Origin: Aquamicrobium zhengzhouense
GTDB taxonomy: Bacteria; Pseudomonadota; Alphaproteobacteria; Rhizobiales; Rhizobiaceae
Assembly: GCF_016124105.1 (NCBI RefSeq)
Contig: NZ_JADGMQ010000005.1
Location: 62,001-126,000 of the forward strand
Direction of reading: 5' to 3'
DNA length: 64,000 nt
In this document: piece by piece, positions 9,725 to 19,043 of the stretch
How positions within the stretch are numbered: position 1 is the stretch's first letter
How the letters are laid out: every line of letters begins with the position of its first letter
Translations under genes and position numbers: made by a program
Notes under the pieces: model-generated
Told to the model about the DNA's origin: nothing
Seen by the model: the letters and a program-made list of their open reading frames with translations, nothing else
The model's database searches: none

Positions 9725-9939
9725 CCGCGAGTTTTCTTGTAATCCGCAGCGAATCCGGTCAGAAACGCCGCGCCGAAAAGATTTGAGGCTGGTGTGGTTA
9801 TTCCAGCCCCCGCATTCGCGGGATGAAGTCGCTCCCTGCGAACCCGCGGCACCTACCATTCAACAATGGGACGGTGCTGTGGTCTTTTGAGCCGTGCGTC
9901 TTGCCGGTCGCAGCGCCGTCTCTTCAGGAAAGCACTGAC

Positions 9940-10167
9940 ATGGACTTCAAGACCAGAATTGTAACGCAGATCATCATGACCTGCATGATGGCACTGACGA
10001 TGTCCGGGATCATGGCCACCGTGATCCTCGGGGTCGGAAATGTTTCGCTTTCGATGTGGCTGAACCAATTCATCATCGCCTGGCCGATCGCGTTCGTGAT
10101 GACGAATATCCTCTTCCCCATCGCGATGATGCTCTGTGGCCTCGTTCTCGGCCGCAACAGGAACTAA
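9940..10167 (+). CDS. DUF2798 small membrane protein
   Basis: A 75-residue protein with two hydrophobic helices (about residues 9-30 and 45-67) separated by a short WLNQF linker, the layout of the DUF2798 family. Function is unknown for the family. ATG 9940 follows AGGAAAG. It is expressed alone: a terminator precedes it and another follows. The 200 bases upstream contain two adjacent small hairpins that may belong to its leader. Confidence 0.75.
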   Translation: MDFKTRIVTQIIMTCMMALTMSGIMATVILGVGNVSLSMWLNQFIIAWPIAFVMTNILFPIAMMLCGLVLGRNRN

Positions 10168-10170
10168 CGA

Positions 10171-10200
10171 AAAGGGCGGCTCGATGGCCGCCCTTTCTAT
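10171..10200. terminator. bidirectional terminator between DUF2798 gene and gpmA
   Basis: A perfect 10-bp stem (AAAGGGCGGC with GCCGCCCTTT, 6-base loop). The plus side ends TTTCTATTT and the minus side ends CCCTTTTC, so it can serve both converging genes. Confidence 0.85.
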
Positions 10201-10216
10201 TTATGTGAGGCTGATA

Positions 10217-10837
10217 TCAGCCCTCGACAACTTCCTTGGAAGCAATCGTCGAGTCCGCGTTCAGCTTGTAGATGATCGGCACGCCTGTATTCAGCTCGAC
10301 CTTGATGACGTCTTCGCCCGACAGGCCTTCCAGCGCCATGATCAGCGCGCGCAGCGAATTGCCGTGCGCAGCGACCAGGACGGTCTCGCCGCGCAGGACG
10401 TGCGGCTGGATGACGTGCATGTAATAGGGCCAGACGCGGGCGCCCGTATCGCGCAGGCTCTCGCCACCCGGAGGCGGAACGTCGTAGGAGCGGCGCCAGA
10501 CATGAACCTGCTCCTCGCCCCACTTGGTGCGCGCATCGTCCTTGTTCAGGCCCGACAGGTCGCCATAGTCACGTTCGTTGAGCGCAAGGTTCTTGACCGT
10601 GTTGAGGTCCGACTGACCAACGCCGTCGAGAATGTGCTGGCAGGTGACCTGCGCGCGCGTCAGCTCTGAGGTGTATGCGATGTCGAACTTCAGGCCTTTG
10701 GCGGCAAGCAGCCCGCCTGCCTTCTTTGCCTCGCCATGGCCCTGCTCGGTCAGCGCCGGGTCGCGCCAGCCGGTGAAGAGGTTCTGCAAATTCCACTCAC
10801 TCTGACCGTGACGGACAAGCACCAGCGTTCCGGACAT
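10217..10837 (-). CDS. gpmA: 2,3-bisphosphoglycerate-dependent phosphoglycerate mutase
   Basis: GpmA interconverts 3- and 2-phosphoglycerate in glycolysis/gluconeogenesis. The 206-residue protein has the catalytic RHG (R9, H10, G11) in VRHGQSEWN, the [14 protein letters not shown] block and the second His in [10 protein letters not shown]. It is shorter than the 250-residue E. coli enzyme, as is usual in rhizobia. It lies 36 bases after dapB on the same strand and is probably the last gene of the msbA-like/dapB/gpmA operon. Confidence 0.96.
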   Translation of the reverse strand: MSGTLVLVRHGQSEWNLQNLFTGWRDPALTEQGHGEAKKAGGLLAAKGLKFDIAYTSELTRAQVTCQHILDGVGQSDLNTVKNLALNERDYGDLSGLNKDDARTKWGEEQVHVWRRSYDVPPPGGESLRDTGARVWPYYMHVIQPHVLRGETVLVAAHGNSLRALIMALEGLSGEDVIKVELNTGVPIIYKLNADSTIASKEVVEG

Positions 10838-10873
10838 GAGGATCTCCCGTAGATTAGATTTGAGAATGACTGC

Positions 10874-11680
10874 TTAGAGGCCAAGAACGTCGCGCATCGA
10901 GTAGAGGCCGGGCTTCTTGCCGTGTGCCCACAGCGCCGCCTTGACCGCCCCATGCGCAAAGAGCTCGCGATCTTCGGCATGGTGGGACAGGACGATGCGC
11001 TCGCCGGCGCTGGCCAGAATCACCGAGTGATCACCAATCACCGAGCCGCCCCGCAGGGTGGCAAAGCCGATCGTGCCTTCCTCGCGCGGGCCGGTGTGAC
11101 CATCGCGAACCCGCACGCTCTGCTCGGCAAGATTGATCTTGCGGCCGCGCGCAACAGCGTCGCCCAGCAGGAGAGCGGTTCCGGACGGCGCGTCCACCTT
11201 GTGACGATGATGCATCTCAAGGATTTCAATGTCGAAATCGCTCGCTGCAAGCGCCTGTGCGGCCTGCTCCACCAGGACGGAAAGAAGCGTCACGCCAAGG
11301 CTCATATTGCCAGACTTGACGATCGTCGCATGGCGCGCCGCGGCCTGGATCTTGGCATCGTCTTCTTCCGAGCAGCCGGTGGTGCCGACGATGTGAGCAA
11401 TGCGCGCTTGCGCGGCGTAACCTGCAAACTCAACCGACGCAGCCGGCGTCGTGAAATCGAGCACGCCGTCTGCATTGGCAAACGCCTTCAGCGGGTCATC
11501 GGTGATCGCAACGCCAAGGTTGCCGGCGCCGGCCAGTTCACCAGCGTCCTGGCCAATAAAGGGTGATCCCGGACGCTCTACAGCCGCAACCAGTCGCGCC
11601 CCGTCCGCAGCTTCAATTGCGCGGATCAACGTACGACCCATACGGCCGGCAGCGCCGACCACAACAAGACCCATGCTCAC
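10874..11680 (-). CDS. dapB: 4-hydroxy-tetrahydrodipicolinate reductase
   Basis: DapB reduces dihydrodipicolinate on the way to diaminopimelate and lysine. The 268-residue protein has the nucleotide-binding [10 protein letters not shown] (about residues 9-18) and the signature [13 protein letters not shown] with the catalytic His-Lys pair. GTG 11680 is chosen because GGAGAAGG lies 9 bases upstream; the ATG two codons later is possible. It follows the ABC exporter gene by 2 bases, a tight operon arrangement. dapD and dapE of the same pathway are also in the window. Confidence 0.97.
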   Translation of the reverse strand: MSMGLVVVGAAGRMGRTLIRAIEAADGARLVAAVERPGSPFIGQDAGELAGAGNLGVAITDDPLKAFANADGVLDFTTPAASVEFAGYAAQARIAHIVGTTGCSEEDDAKIQAAARHATIVKSGNMSLGVTLLSVLVEQAAQALAASDFDIEILEMHHRHKVDAPSGTALLLGDAVARGRKINLAEQSVRVRDGHTGPREEGTIGFATLRGGSVIGDHSVILASAGERIVLSHHAEDRELFAHGAVKAALWAHGKKPGLYSMRDVLGL

Positions 11681-11682
11681 GT

Positions 11683-13488
11683 TCAGATACCTTCTCCAAC
11701 CCCAGCAGCCGCATGATCGACATGCAGCTGGTGGAACCTTGCATAAACGCCTACCGGGCTCCGCAGGAGCTCGGCATGCGTGCCCTGCTCTACCACGCGG
11801 CCCTGTTCCATCACCACGATATTGTCAGCCTTGACCACCGTAGACAGTCGGTGGGCGATCACGATCGTGGTGCGGTCCTTCATCACCGTCTCGAGCGCCG
11901 CCTGCACCCTGGCTTCTGACTCGGCATCCAGCGCCGATGTCGCCTCATCCAGCAGCAGGATCGCCGCATTGCGGATGATCGCGCGGGCGATCGACAGACG
12001 CTGGCGCTGGCCGCCCGAAAGCGTCACGCCGTTCTCGCCAACCGGGGTGTCGTAGCCTTGCGGCATCGTGCGGATGAATTCATCCGCATAGGCAAGCCGC
12101 GCCGCTTCCTCCACTTCCGCATCGCTCGCATCGGGGCGGCCATAACGGACGTTGTCGCGGATCGTGCCCTCAAACAGGTACGGATGCTGCGATACGTACG
12201 CGATGCTCGTGCGCAGCGAGGCGCGGGTGACGCCGGCAATATCCTGACCATCGACAAGGATCCTGCCGCCGTCGAGATCATGGAATCCTTCGATCAGGGC
12301 GACAATGGTCGACTTGCCAGCGCCGGAGCCTCCAACAATGGCTGTCACTTCGCCCGCACGGGCCGTGAAGCTCACCTTGCGCAGGACAGGCTGGCCGGGA
12401 ACGTAGCCGAAGGAAACCTCTTCAAGCCGGATCTCCCCGCCATCCACGGCCAGAGGCTTCGACCCCGCACGATCACGCTGTCGCGGCGCAAGATCGAGGA
12501 TTTCATAGATCATCCGCGCGTTGACCAGCGACCGTTCAAGGTTGACCTGAACTCGCGCCAGACGCCGCGCCGGATCATAGGCCAGCAGCAGAGCGGTGAT
12601 GAAGCCGAAGACGGCGCCGGGAGGCGTTGCGTAAGCCTGAGCGCGCCAGGCAGAATAGGCAAGCACGCCCGCAACCGCGAAACCTGCGAGGATCTCGGTG
12701 ATCGGGGTGACGCGCTCCGACACCTTGACGATCTTGTTTGCTCGCCCTTCGGCCTCGGCGATCAGGCCAGCCACCTTGCCGGACAGCTGCTCTTCCATCG
12801 TGAAGGCTTTGACTACCGCAATGCCCTGGGTGGCCTCCTGCATCGCGCCGACAAGGCGCGAGTTCACCTCGACGGCCTGACGCGCCACACGGCGCAGACG
12901 GCGCATGACTGCGTTGACGACGTAGATCAGCGGCGGGCCGATCAGCAGGGCGATGATCGAAAGCGTCGGATCGAGCACGATCATTGCGATGATCAGCGCC
13001 AATAGCATGACCGCATCGCCGACAATTGCGCGCAAGGTCATGGAAAGCATGTCGCGAACGCCAAGCACGTTCTCGTTAACGCGTGCTGCAAGCTGGCCGG
13101 ATCGCTGCTCGGTGTAGAAGTCGAGGCCAAGACGCATCAGATGATCGAAGATGCGCTGCTGGTAGCGGGCGACCAGATTGTTGCCGATCATGCCCAGCAC
13201 GACCGAGTGGCCATAGGTGGCGAGCCCGCGAACAATGAATACGCCGGCCATCGCCGCACAAAGATATGGCACGAGATCGAAACGCTGGCTGTAGAATACG
13301 TCGTCGATCATCGGCTTCATCACCCACGGGATCGCCGCCGTTGCAAGTGCGACCGCGAGAAGGCAGATGATTGCGAGGATGTAGAGGCCGGTATATTCGC
13401 GCGCGTTTTCAGCAAGAACACGGCGAAGCACGGGGAGAACTTCTCCACCTGCGGCGCGTGCAGACTTTGCTTGTACGTCCGAGGCCAA
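11683..13488 (-). CDS. MsbA-like ABC exporter (fused permease-ATPase)
   Basis: A 601-residue half-transporter: six membrane helices in the first 330 residues, then an ABC ATPase with Walker [10 protein letters not shown], signature LSGGQRQRL and Walker [13 protein letters not shown]. This is the type IV exporter layout used by MsbA (lipid A-core flipping) and multidrug exporters. The placement directly upstream of dapB is compatible with an envelope role. Whether it is the essential lipid A flippase cannot be decided without comparison to other paralogues. Confidence 0.88.
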   Translation of the reverse strand: MASDVQAKSARAAGGEVLPVLRRVLAENAREYTGLYILAIICLLAVALATAAIPWVMKPMIDDVFYSQRFDLVPYLCAAMAGVFIVRGLATYGHSVVLGMIGNNLVARYQQRIFDHLMRLGLDFYTEQRSGQLAARVNENVLGVRDMLSMTLRAIVGDAVMLLALIIAMIVLDPTLSIIALLIGPPLIYVVNAVMRRLRRVARQAVEVNSRLVGAMQEATQGIAVVKAFTMEEQLSGKVAGLIAEAEGRANKIVKVSERVTPITEILAGFAVAGVLAYSAWRAQAYATPPGAVFGFITALLLAYDPARRLARVQVNLERSLVNARMIYEILDLAPRQRDRAGSKPLAVDGGEIRLEEVSFGYVPGQPVLRKVSFTARAGEVTAIVGGSGAGKSTIVALIEGFHDLDGGRILVDGQDIAGVTRASLRTSIAYVSQHPYLFEGTIRDNVRYGRPDASDAEVEEAARLAYADEFIRTMPQGYDTPVGENGVTLSGGQRQRLSIARAIIRNAAILLLDEATSALDAESEARVQAALETVMKDRTTIVIAHRLSTVVKADNIVVMEQGRVVEQGTHAELLRSPVGVYARFHQLHVDHAAAGVGEGI

Positions 13489-13560
13489 TTCGTCTTTCCC
13501 AGTGCCAGTTCGTTCGAGCCTGCCTAATGCCTGCTCGAGCGCCTATGTGCAATCGTCAAA

Positions 13561-14586
13561 TCAGCTTTTGCGCCAGTGGCGGCCATGTTTCTCGACGCCG
13601 TAGCGCTCTGGCGACCCGGCATAGGCCGCCAGACCGACCAAGGCTGCAAGCGGGTGGGTGATGACATAGACGGGCATCTGCAGCAGCATTGCCGAATGGG
13701 GAGCCTTGTCTTCGAATGCCGCGCGAAACTGGCCATTCTTCAAGGCCGGCACAATCTTCTGGGCAATCCCGCCGGTCAGAAACACGCCGCCCTTGCCCTT
13801 GAAGACCAGAGCGTGGTCGCCGGCAAGACGCCCGAGGCACGTCACGAAAATGGAAAGCGCTTCTTCTGCAATCGGATCTTCGCCAGCGAGCGCCGCGCCC
13901 GTCACATAGGCCGGGTCGTTGATTGAACTTGTGCGCCCCTCGGCGGTCGCCACAGCCCGGTAGAGATTGACGAGGCCGCGCCCGCACAGGATTTGCTCGG
14001 CCGAAATGCGCCCGTCAATCCGCTCAATAAAGGGAAAGACCTGGAAATCGCGAGCACTGCGTGGCCCGATATCGACGTGACCGCCTTCACCCGGGACCGG
14101 GATCCAGATGCCGCGCGCGTGAACAAGTCCGGCGACCCCGAGCCCGGTTCCTGGACCGAGAACCACACGGCTTGCGCCCTCTTCCGGCTCCGCACCGCCG
14201 ATCTTCTCCAGATGCTCTGGTGCCAGTGCAGTCACCGCAAGCGCCTGCGCTTCGAAGTCGTTGAGGAGAATGACGTCCTCAAGCCCTAGCGCTGCGATCA
14301 TCTGCCTTGGCCGTACCACCCAATGGCAGTTTGTGAGCGGAACTTCATCACCTTCAACCGGCCCGGCCAGCGCCAGCACCGCCGAACGTGGCTTTGGCGC
14401 GTCCTGCCCAATGATTGCCGCCTCTATCGCCTCATCGATCGAAGCAAAGTCCGCGGTTTTCACCGTATGAACGTGTCTTGGCTCAGCCTTTGGATCGGTA
14501 AGAACTGCAAAGCGGGCGTTTGTCCCGCCAATGTCACCAATCAGGACCGGGAAGGGAAGCAAGGCTTCAGGACTGGAGCATTTCAT
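13561..14586 (-). CDS. glk: glucokinase
   Basis: Glk phosphorylates glucose with ATP. The 341-residue protein has the phosphate-1 motif [13 protein letters not shown] (about residues 17-29), the [11 protein letters not shown] sugar-binding region with its catalytic Asp, and the [11 protein letters not shown] phosphate-2 motif. Length fits the bacterial Glk (ROK-distant) family. It is followed at 28 bases by mgsA on the same strand, linking glucose entry to the methylglyoxal bypass. Confidence 0.95.
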   Translation of the reverse strand: MKCSSPEALLPFPVLIGDIGGTNARFAVLTDPKAEPRHVHTVKTADFASIDEAIEAAIIGQDAPKPRSAVLALAGPVEGDEVPLTNCHWVVRPRQMIAALGLEDVILLNDFEAQALAVTALAPEHLEKIGGAEPEEGASRVVLGPGTGLGVAGLVHARGIWIPVPGEGGHVDIGPRSARDFQVFPFIERIDGRISAEQILCGRGLVNLYRAVATAEGRTSSINDPAYVTGAALAGEDPIAEEALSIFVTCLGRLAGDHALVFKGKGGVFLTGGIAQKIVPALKNGQFRAAFEDKAPHSAMLLQMPVYVITHPLAALVGLAAYAGSPERYGVEKHGRHWRKS

Positions 14587-14614
14587 CTACGTCGCGTTCC
14601 CGGCTCTTCGAGGA

Positions 14615-14998
14615 TCAGCTTTGACTGCGCCCGGCGAGAATGAGATCTGCCGTCGCAACGTTAAGAGCCATCGGAATATCATAGACCACCGCGAGCCGCA
14701 TCAACGCCTTGACGTCAACATCATGCGGCATCGGCGTCAGCGGATCGACAAAGAAAATGAGGGCGTCAATGTTGCCTTCTGCAATCAGCGCCCCGATTTG
14801 CTGGTCGCCGCCAAGCGGACCGCTCTTGACCTTATGAACGCAAAGCGCGGGGTTTGCAGCTTCGATCAGGCTACCTGTCGTTCCGGTCGATGTGATGTCG
14901 CACTCCACCAGAAGGTTCGCGTGCGAGGCGCAGAAGGCGACCATGTCGTCCTTCTTGGCGTCATGGGCAACAAGGGCGAGACGAAAGCGCTGAGACAA
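14615..14998 (-). CDS. mgsA: methylglyoxal synthase
   Basis: MgsA converts dihydroxyacetone phosphate to methylglyoxal and phosphate, a safety valve when phosphate is short. The 127-residue protein has ALVAHDAKK at the start, the phosphate-binding [15 protein letters not shown] with the catalytic Asp, and PMPHDVD with the active-site His. It lies behind glk-side genes on the minus strand; the downstream glk gene suggests a shared transcript. Confidence 0.96.
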   Translation of the reverse strand: MSQRFRLALVAHDAKKDDMVAFCASHANLLVECDITSTGTTGSLIEAANPALCVHKVKSGPLGGDQQIGALIAEGNIDALIFFVDPLTPMPHDVDVKALMRLAVVYDIPMALNVATADLILAGRSQS

Positions 14999-15054
14999 GT
15001 CGATGTTCCTGAGCAGAGAAGCTTAATCGGTTAAAGCTGCCCCGGATCATCAAG

Positions 15055-16074
15055 TCAATTCTGCGGACGCGGGAATGGGATCGGGATGCTCTGCTCGGGC
15101 GTTGCGAAAAACGCGTTGGCAGCGATCGGCGCTGCCGCAGTTCCGGACTGAGCGATCATCCGCGTTCCACTTCCTGTAACCGTGACCGCCGCTTCCGAAA
15201 CCGGCTCCTGCGCATTTAGCACGGCATGACAAGCCTTGGGTAGCGCCGATAGCCGCATCACATCACGGGCACGAACCGGTGGCGTCTTGGCAGGGCGCCA
15301 AGGCTCTTCGGTGAACCACCACGCCAGTGATTGATCGCAGCCGTCACCGCGCGGAACCGCTTCCTGCCGCTTACACCCCGGCGATCCTGCCGGGCATCCA
15401 ATGCGGATGTGGAAATGCGAATCGTGTCCCCAGATCGGACGAACCTTGCCCAGCCAGGAACGATCTCCGCGCACCGTGTCGCACAGCTTCTTCTTGATCC
15501 CGGGATGGACAAGCACACGCTCGACATTCGGGTAGCTGGCTGCACGCTTCAGAAGCGCCGCGTGAGTGGGGGTCCATTTGCGGTCATCGACATGAAGCGA
15601 GTTCGGCTTGAGCAGCGAGACGAACTCCATCTTCTCGCGCTCGGCAGCCGTTAGACGCCGGTTCGGCATTGGCAGGAACCAGACGTCGGCATCAAGGCCA
15701 AGCTGATGCGAGGCGTGGCCGGAAAGCATGGGTCCGCCACGTGGCTGCGAGATATCTCCCAGCAATAGCCCCGGCCAGCCATCTTTCACCGCATCCCTCG
15801 AAAACCGCTCAAGCAGCGAGATCATTTCCGGATGGCCCCAGCGGCGATTGCGGGACAGCCGCATTGCCTGCCAGTTCGGCCCATCAGCCGCGACGGCAAG
15901 ACCGCCTTCGAAGCACCCTTTCGAATAGGTTCCGTGAACCGCAGGCTTGGTCGCGGCGGGCAGGCGCATGGCGCCGAACATTTCCTTGGCAAGCGGATCG
16001 GCTGCGGCGGGCAATGCTGCTGTGATGGCGGCCAGCGCTATTGCGGCGAAGCGTGGAAGATGTGGCAACCGCAT
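15055..16074 (-). CDS. mepA: penicillin-insensitive murein endopeptidase
   Basis: MepA cuts D-Ala-mDAP crosslinks in the periplasm. The 339-residue precursor starts with a signal peptide (residues 1-24, cleavage after AAA near residue 24). It has the LAS metallopeptidase zinc ligands in MLSGHASHQLGLDADVWF and GHDSHFHIRI, and paired cysteines near the C-terminus. GAAAGG precedes ATG 16074 and the alternative upstream frame lacks a signal sequence. A CtrA-like box lies about 60 bases upstream. The last 60 residues are proline- and alanine-rich and unusual but common in rhizobial homologues. Confidence 0.93.
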   Translation of the reverse strand: MRLPHLPRFAAIALAAITAALPAAADPLAKEMFGAMRLPAATKPAVHGTYSKGCFEGGLAVAADGPNWQAMRLSRNRRWGHPEMISLLERFSRDAVKDGWPGLLLGDISQPRGGPMLSGHASHQLGLDADVWFLPMPNRRLTAAEREKMEFVSLLKPNSLHVDDRKWTPTHAALLKRAASYPNVERVLVHPGIKKKLCDTVRGDRSWLGKVRPIWGHDSHFHIRIGCPAGSPGCKRQEAVPRGDGCDQSLAWWFTEEPWRPAKTPPVRARDVMRLSALPKACHAVLNAQEPVSEAAVTVTGSGTRMIAQSGTAAAPIAANAFFATPEQSIPIPFPRPQN

Positions 16075-16131
16075 GACCCGGCCTTTCGAAAATCCGCGCC
16101 CCCACGAATGGCTCAACCATGCGTTGGGATG

Positions 16132-16147
16132 GTTAAGCAAATCATAA
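16132..16147 (-). promoter_or_regulatory. CtrA-like binding box upstream of mepA
   Basis: On the minus strand the site reads TTAT, seven bases, then TTAACC, ending with TTAACCAT. The CtrA consensus is TTAA-N7-TTAAC, so there is one mismatch in the first half. It is 58-73 bases upstream of the mepA start codon. Assignment is by motif only. Confidence 0.45.
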
Positions 16148-16179
16148 CATGAGGCCACACCGTGCCGGAACCGAGCAGG

Positions 16180-17064
16180 TCAGCTTTTGTCGCCGCGCCA
16201 GTCGCCTTGCTGCCAGTGATGGTCGAGAGCTACACGGTAGTTCGGGTAGGATAGAACGCCCCCAGCATCCTTCAACGCTGCATTCTTCACCCGCTTGTTC
16301 TCGCTGTAAAACGAGCGCGCCATCGGTGTCATGTCCGCGTCCGAGAACTCTATTTCCGCAGGTGGCTCAATCCTCATCAAATCCGCAGCATAATCAACCA
16401 CGTCCTGTGGCGGGCATGGCTCGTCATCAGACAGATTGAAGATCCCGCTTCTGGCTGCACCTGCCAGGTGCAGCACGCCCGCTGCGATATCCGCCACATG
16501 GATGCGATTGAATACCTGTCCCGGCTTGATGATGCGCCGGGCCGTACCGTTGGCAAGATTGACCAAAGCGTTGCGACCGGGGCCGTAGATGCCGGCAAGG
16601 CGCAGGATCGCCACGGGCAGGTTGATCTCGTTGCCAAGGTGCTCCCAAGCGTTTTCCGCGGATAGGCGTTGTACAGACCGCTTCGATACGGGCCGACATG
16701 GGGTCGCTTCGTCCACCCAAGCGCCGTCGTGATCGCCGTAGACACCCACCGTCGAAAGATAGCCAACCCAACGAAGATGGCGCATGTCCGAGACTATCGC
16801 ATCGCGCGCGGCGGCCAGAACTGGATCACTCTCACCGGGTGCAATGCTCACTACGAGATGCGTCGTCTCTGCCAGTGCATCAGCGAGTTCCGCAGTCAGC
16901 GTTTTTCCATCGAAGAGATGAGCCTCAATGCCCTCGGCACGAAGTCCGGCGGCCTTGTGCTCAGATCGCGTTGTACCGCCAATTTGCCAGCCTCGCGACT
17001 TCGCCTGGCGAGCGATCTCCCGTCCGGAATACCCCACTCCGAAGATGAACATCTTCGAACTCAA
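16180..17064 (-). CDS. NAD(P)-dependent epimerase/dehydratase-like (YeeZ-type extended SDR)
   Basis: A 294-residue Rossmann-fold protein with the N-terminal dinucleotide motif FGVGYSGREIA and an SDR-like middle (VGYLSTVGVYGDHDG, then RLAGIYGPGRNAL). The SDR catalytic YxxxK is not clear, as in the YeeZ subgroup. TTG 17064 overlaps the queG stop and has GGGAG 8 bases upstream; ATG 17052 is an alternative. It is likely in one transcript with GST and queG. The substrate is unknown; sugar-nucleotide or redox chemistry is only a family guess. Confidence 0.8.
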   Translation of the reverse strand: MSSKMFIFGVGYSGREIARQAKSRGWQIGGTTRSEHKAAGLRAEGIEAHLFDGKTLTAELADALAETTHLVVSIAPGESDPVLAAARDAIVSDMRHLRWVGYLSTVGVYGDHDGAWVDEATPCRPVSKRSVQRLSAENAWEHLGNEINLPVAILRLAGIYGPGRNALVNLANGTARRIIKPGQVFNRIHVADIAAGVLHLAGAARSGIFNLSDDEPCPPQDVVDYAADLMRIEPPAEIEFSDADMTPMARSFYSENKRVKNAALKDAGGVLSYPNYRVALDHHWQQGDWRGDKS

Positions 17065-18224
17065 TGGCTCATCTCCCGAGTTCCCAATGCAGCTGTGATC
17101 TCTGCCTGAACATCAGGATCTTGCTCCTGAGGACGTTTCGATAAAAGCTGTGAGAGCCTGCAAGGATCCATTAGCTGGGCGATCGCCCAGATCGCCGCGC
17201 CGCGCACCGTTGGTGCCGGATCATCCAGCAAAGGCTCGATCTGCTCCACCAAAGCGGGGTCCTGCGCGTTTCCCGCAGCAATCAGCACATTGCGCACGAA
17301 ACGATCGCGCCCGATGCGTTTGATGGGAGAACCACTGAACAAGGTGCGGAAGGCCTGATCGTCGAGCAATAAAAGGTCGGCAATCCGCGGTTCCTTGAGA
17401 TCCTCGCGCGCAATCAGCTTCGCCTCGGAAGCAAGCTTTGCAAACTTGTTCCACGGGCAGGCCGCCAGACAATCATCGCAGCCGTAGATGCGATTTGCCA
17501 TCACGTGGCGAAATTCGTGCGGGATCGGACCCTTGTGCTCGATCGTGAGGTAGGAAATGCAGCGCCGGGCATCGATCTGATAGGGCGCCGGAAATGCGTT
17601 GGTCGGGCAGCTGTCGAGGCAGGCGCGGCACGAGCCGCAATGGTCCCGCTCGGGGCTATCCGCCTGAAGCGCAGCTTTGGTGAAGATCGCACCAAGGAGC
17701 AGCCAGGAACCGTACTCCCGACTGACGAGATTGGTGTGCTTTCCCTGCCAGCCAATTCCGGCAGCTTCCGCCAGCGGTTTTTCCATCACCGGGGCGGTGT
17801 CAACGAAGACCTTCACGTCCTGCCCGGTCCGCGAAGCGAATTTTTGCGCAAGCTCCTTGAGCTTGCCCTTGATGACGTCGTGGTAATCACGGTGCCGGGC
17901 ATAGACGGAAATGTTTGCCCGGTCCTTGCGAGCCAGCAATTCGGTCGGATCGCCTTCCGGCCCGTAATTCATCCCGAGCATGATGACAGAGCGCACCTCT
18001 GGCCAGAGGATGCGCGGGTCGCTGCGGCGCTCCTGCGTTTCCGGCATCCACTCCATCGTGGCGTGCCGTCCCTTGGCGATAAATTCGTGCAGCCGCTGCG
18101 GCGCCAACGGTATGGCATCCGGCGATGCGACGGCTATCGCATCGAAACCAAGCTTTCTTGCTTCGGTGTCGAGGAAAGTCCTAAGCCGGTCTGAGGAGAC
18201 TGGTTTCAGGACCGCCTCCGTCAA
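17061..18224 (-). CDS. queG: epoxyqueuosine reductase
   Basis: QueG reduces epoxyqueuosine to queuosine in tRNA, the last step of Q biosynthesis, using cobalamin and two 4Fe-4S clusters. The 387-residue protein has the cluster motifs CGSCRACLDSCP and CDDCLAACPWN, and the conserved active-site region KVFVDTAPVMEKPLAEAAG. A C-terminal HEAT-like segment is present (about residues 300-370). Its start overlaps the GST stop by 4 bases and its stop overlaps the SDR start, a three-gene coupled operon. Confidence 0.96.
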   Translation of the reverse strand: MTEAVLKPVSSDRLRTFLDTEARKLGFDAIAVASPDAIPLAPQRLHEFIAKGRHATMEWMPETQERRSDPRILWPEVRSVIMLGMNYGPEGDPTELLARKDRANISVYARHRDYHDVIKGKLKELAQKFASRTGQDVKVFVDTAPVMEKPLAEAAGIGWQGKHTNLVSREYGSWLLLGAIFTKAALQADSPERDHCGSCRACLDSCPTNAFPAPYQIDARRCISYLTIEHKGPIPHEFRHVMANRIYGCDDCLAACPWNKFAKLASEAKLIAREDLKEPRIADLLLLDDQAFRTLFSGSPIKRIGRDRFVRNVLIAAGNAQDPALVEQIEPLLDDPAPTVRGAAIWAIAQLMDPCRLSQLLSKRPQEQDPDVQAEITAALGTREMSH

Positions 18225-18913
18225 AAATCCAGGTCAGCGTAATGCGAGACTGGAGTCAGCCCGCGCACCCGGTCGGCCAGAAGCGGACGGAAGGACGGGC
18301 GCGACTTCATGCGTGCGTACCAGTCGCGTGCAGCCGGATAATCCGACCAGCTCACCTCGCCAAGATAGTCGAGCACCGACAAGGAAGCAGCGGCCGCAAG
18401 ATCGGCATAGGTCAGGCGCGTGCCTGCCAGCCAGTTGCGGGTTCCTGCCAGCCAGTTAGTGTACTTCATGTGCTGGCGCACATTTGCACGCGCTGCGCGG
18501 ATCGCCGCCGAATCAGGAGAGCCACCGCCGAACTCCGAACCCATGACAGGTTTCAGCACCCGCTCCCGAACGAGGTGACGCACAACGTCGCTCTCGGTCT
18601 TCACCAGATACCAGTCGACCAGACGGCGGATTTCCGCCCGTGCGAGCGGGTCTTCAACGAAAAGTCGGCGCTCGCGCATCAGCACGCCCCGGGTCTCGTC
18701 GATATATTCGGAAATGACGGTTGCGCCGACGATCGGCTGGTCGCCCTCGGCCAGCAAGACAGGCAGGGATGCCGCCGGATTCAGCGACAAAAACTCCTTG
18801 CGTCGAAGCCAGGGCTTCTCCTCAATCAGGGCTAATTCTTCGCCATATTCGCCGAAAGCGAGGCGGACGAATCGGCATGAGGCAAACAGCGGATGATGGA
18901 ACAGAGTCAGCAT
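18221..18913 (-). CDS. glutathione S-transferase family protein with internal 7-residue duplication
   Basis: A 230-residue GST with the thioredoxin-like N-domain (MLTLFHHPLFASCRFVRLAF, ending in a cis-Pro SLPVL and then TVISEYIDE) and an all-helical C-domain. Family members conjugate or reduce with glutathione; the substrate is unknown. The start at 18913 sits at the first strand of the fold. The residues NWLAGTR occur twice in a row (DNA 18416-18457), just before the conserved LTYADLAAA helix. It is coupled to queG by a 4-base overlap. Confidence 0.85.
   Translation of the reverse strand: MLTLFHHPLFASCRFVRLAFGEYGEELALIEEKPWLRRKEFLSLNPAASLPVLLAEGDQPIVGATVISEYIDETRGVLMRERRLFVEDPLARAEIRRLVDWYLVKTESDVVRHLVRERVLKPVMGSEFGGGSPDSAAIRAARANVRQHMKYTNWLAGTRNWLAGTRLTYADLAAAASLSVLDYLGEVSWSDYPAARDWYARMKSRPSFRPLLADRVRGLTPVSHYADLDF
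18416..18457 (-). repeat. in-frame 21-bp tandem duplication inside the GST gene
   Basis: Two adjacent 21-bp units (18416-18436 and 18437-18457) match at 19 of 21 positions and each encode NWLAGTR. The duplication keeps the frame open. Confidence 0.95.
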
Positions 18914-19043
18914 GGCACCGTCGGGAAAGCTCTGGCGTTTTCGAGACCTGGAGGCTAAGTCTCGGTTCCGTTCTGAGAGGGGTCGGTATAGGCGCTCGCG
19001 TCGCTGCTGACAAGCAAGTCCCCCATTATGTGAAAGCTGTAAC

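Noticed and set aside
8384-9859. 491-residue open frame on the minus strand
   Set aside because: It is antisense to the 3' end of the permease gene and the whole BI-1 family gene, spans a clear terminator, and is Glu/Arg/Asp-rich without family similarity.
12058-13005. 315-residue open frame on the plus strand
   Set aside because: It is antisense to the MsbA-like exporter, whose Walker and signature motifs are complete, and its own translation shows no domain.
15020-15040. second CtrA-like site near mgsA (TTAATCGGTTAA)
   Set aside because: The two TTAA halves are separated by 4 bases, not 7, and the segment is better explained as a weak palindrome after the mepA stop codon.
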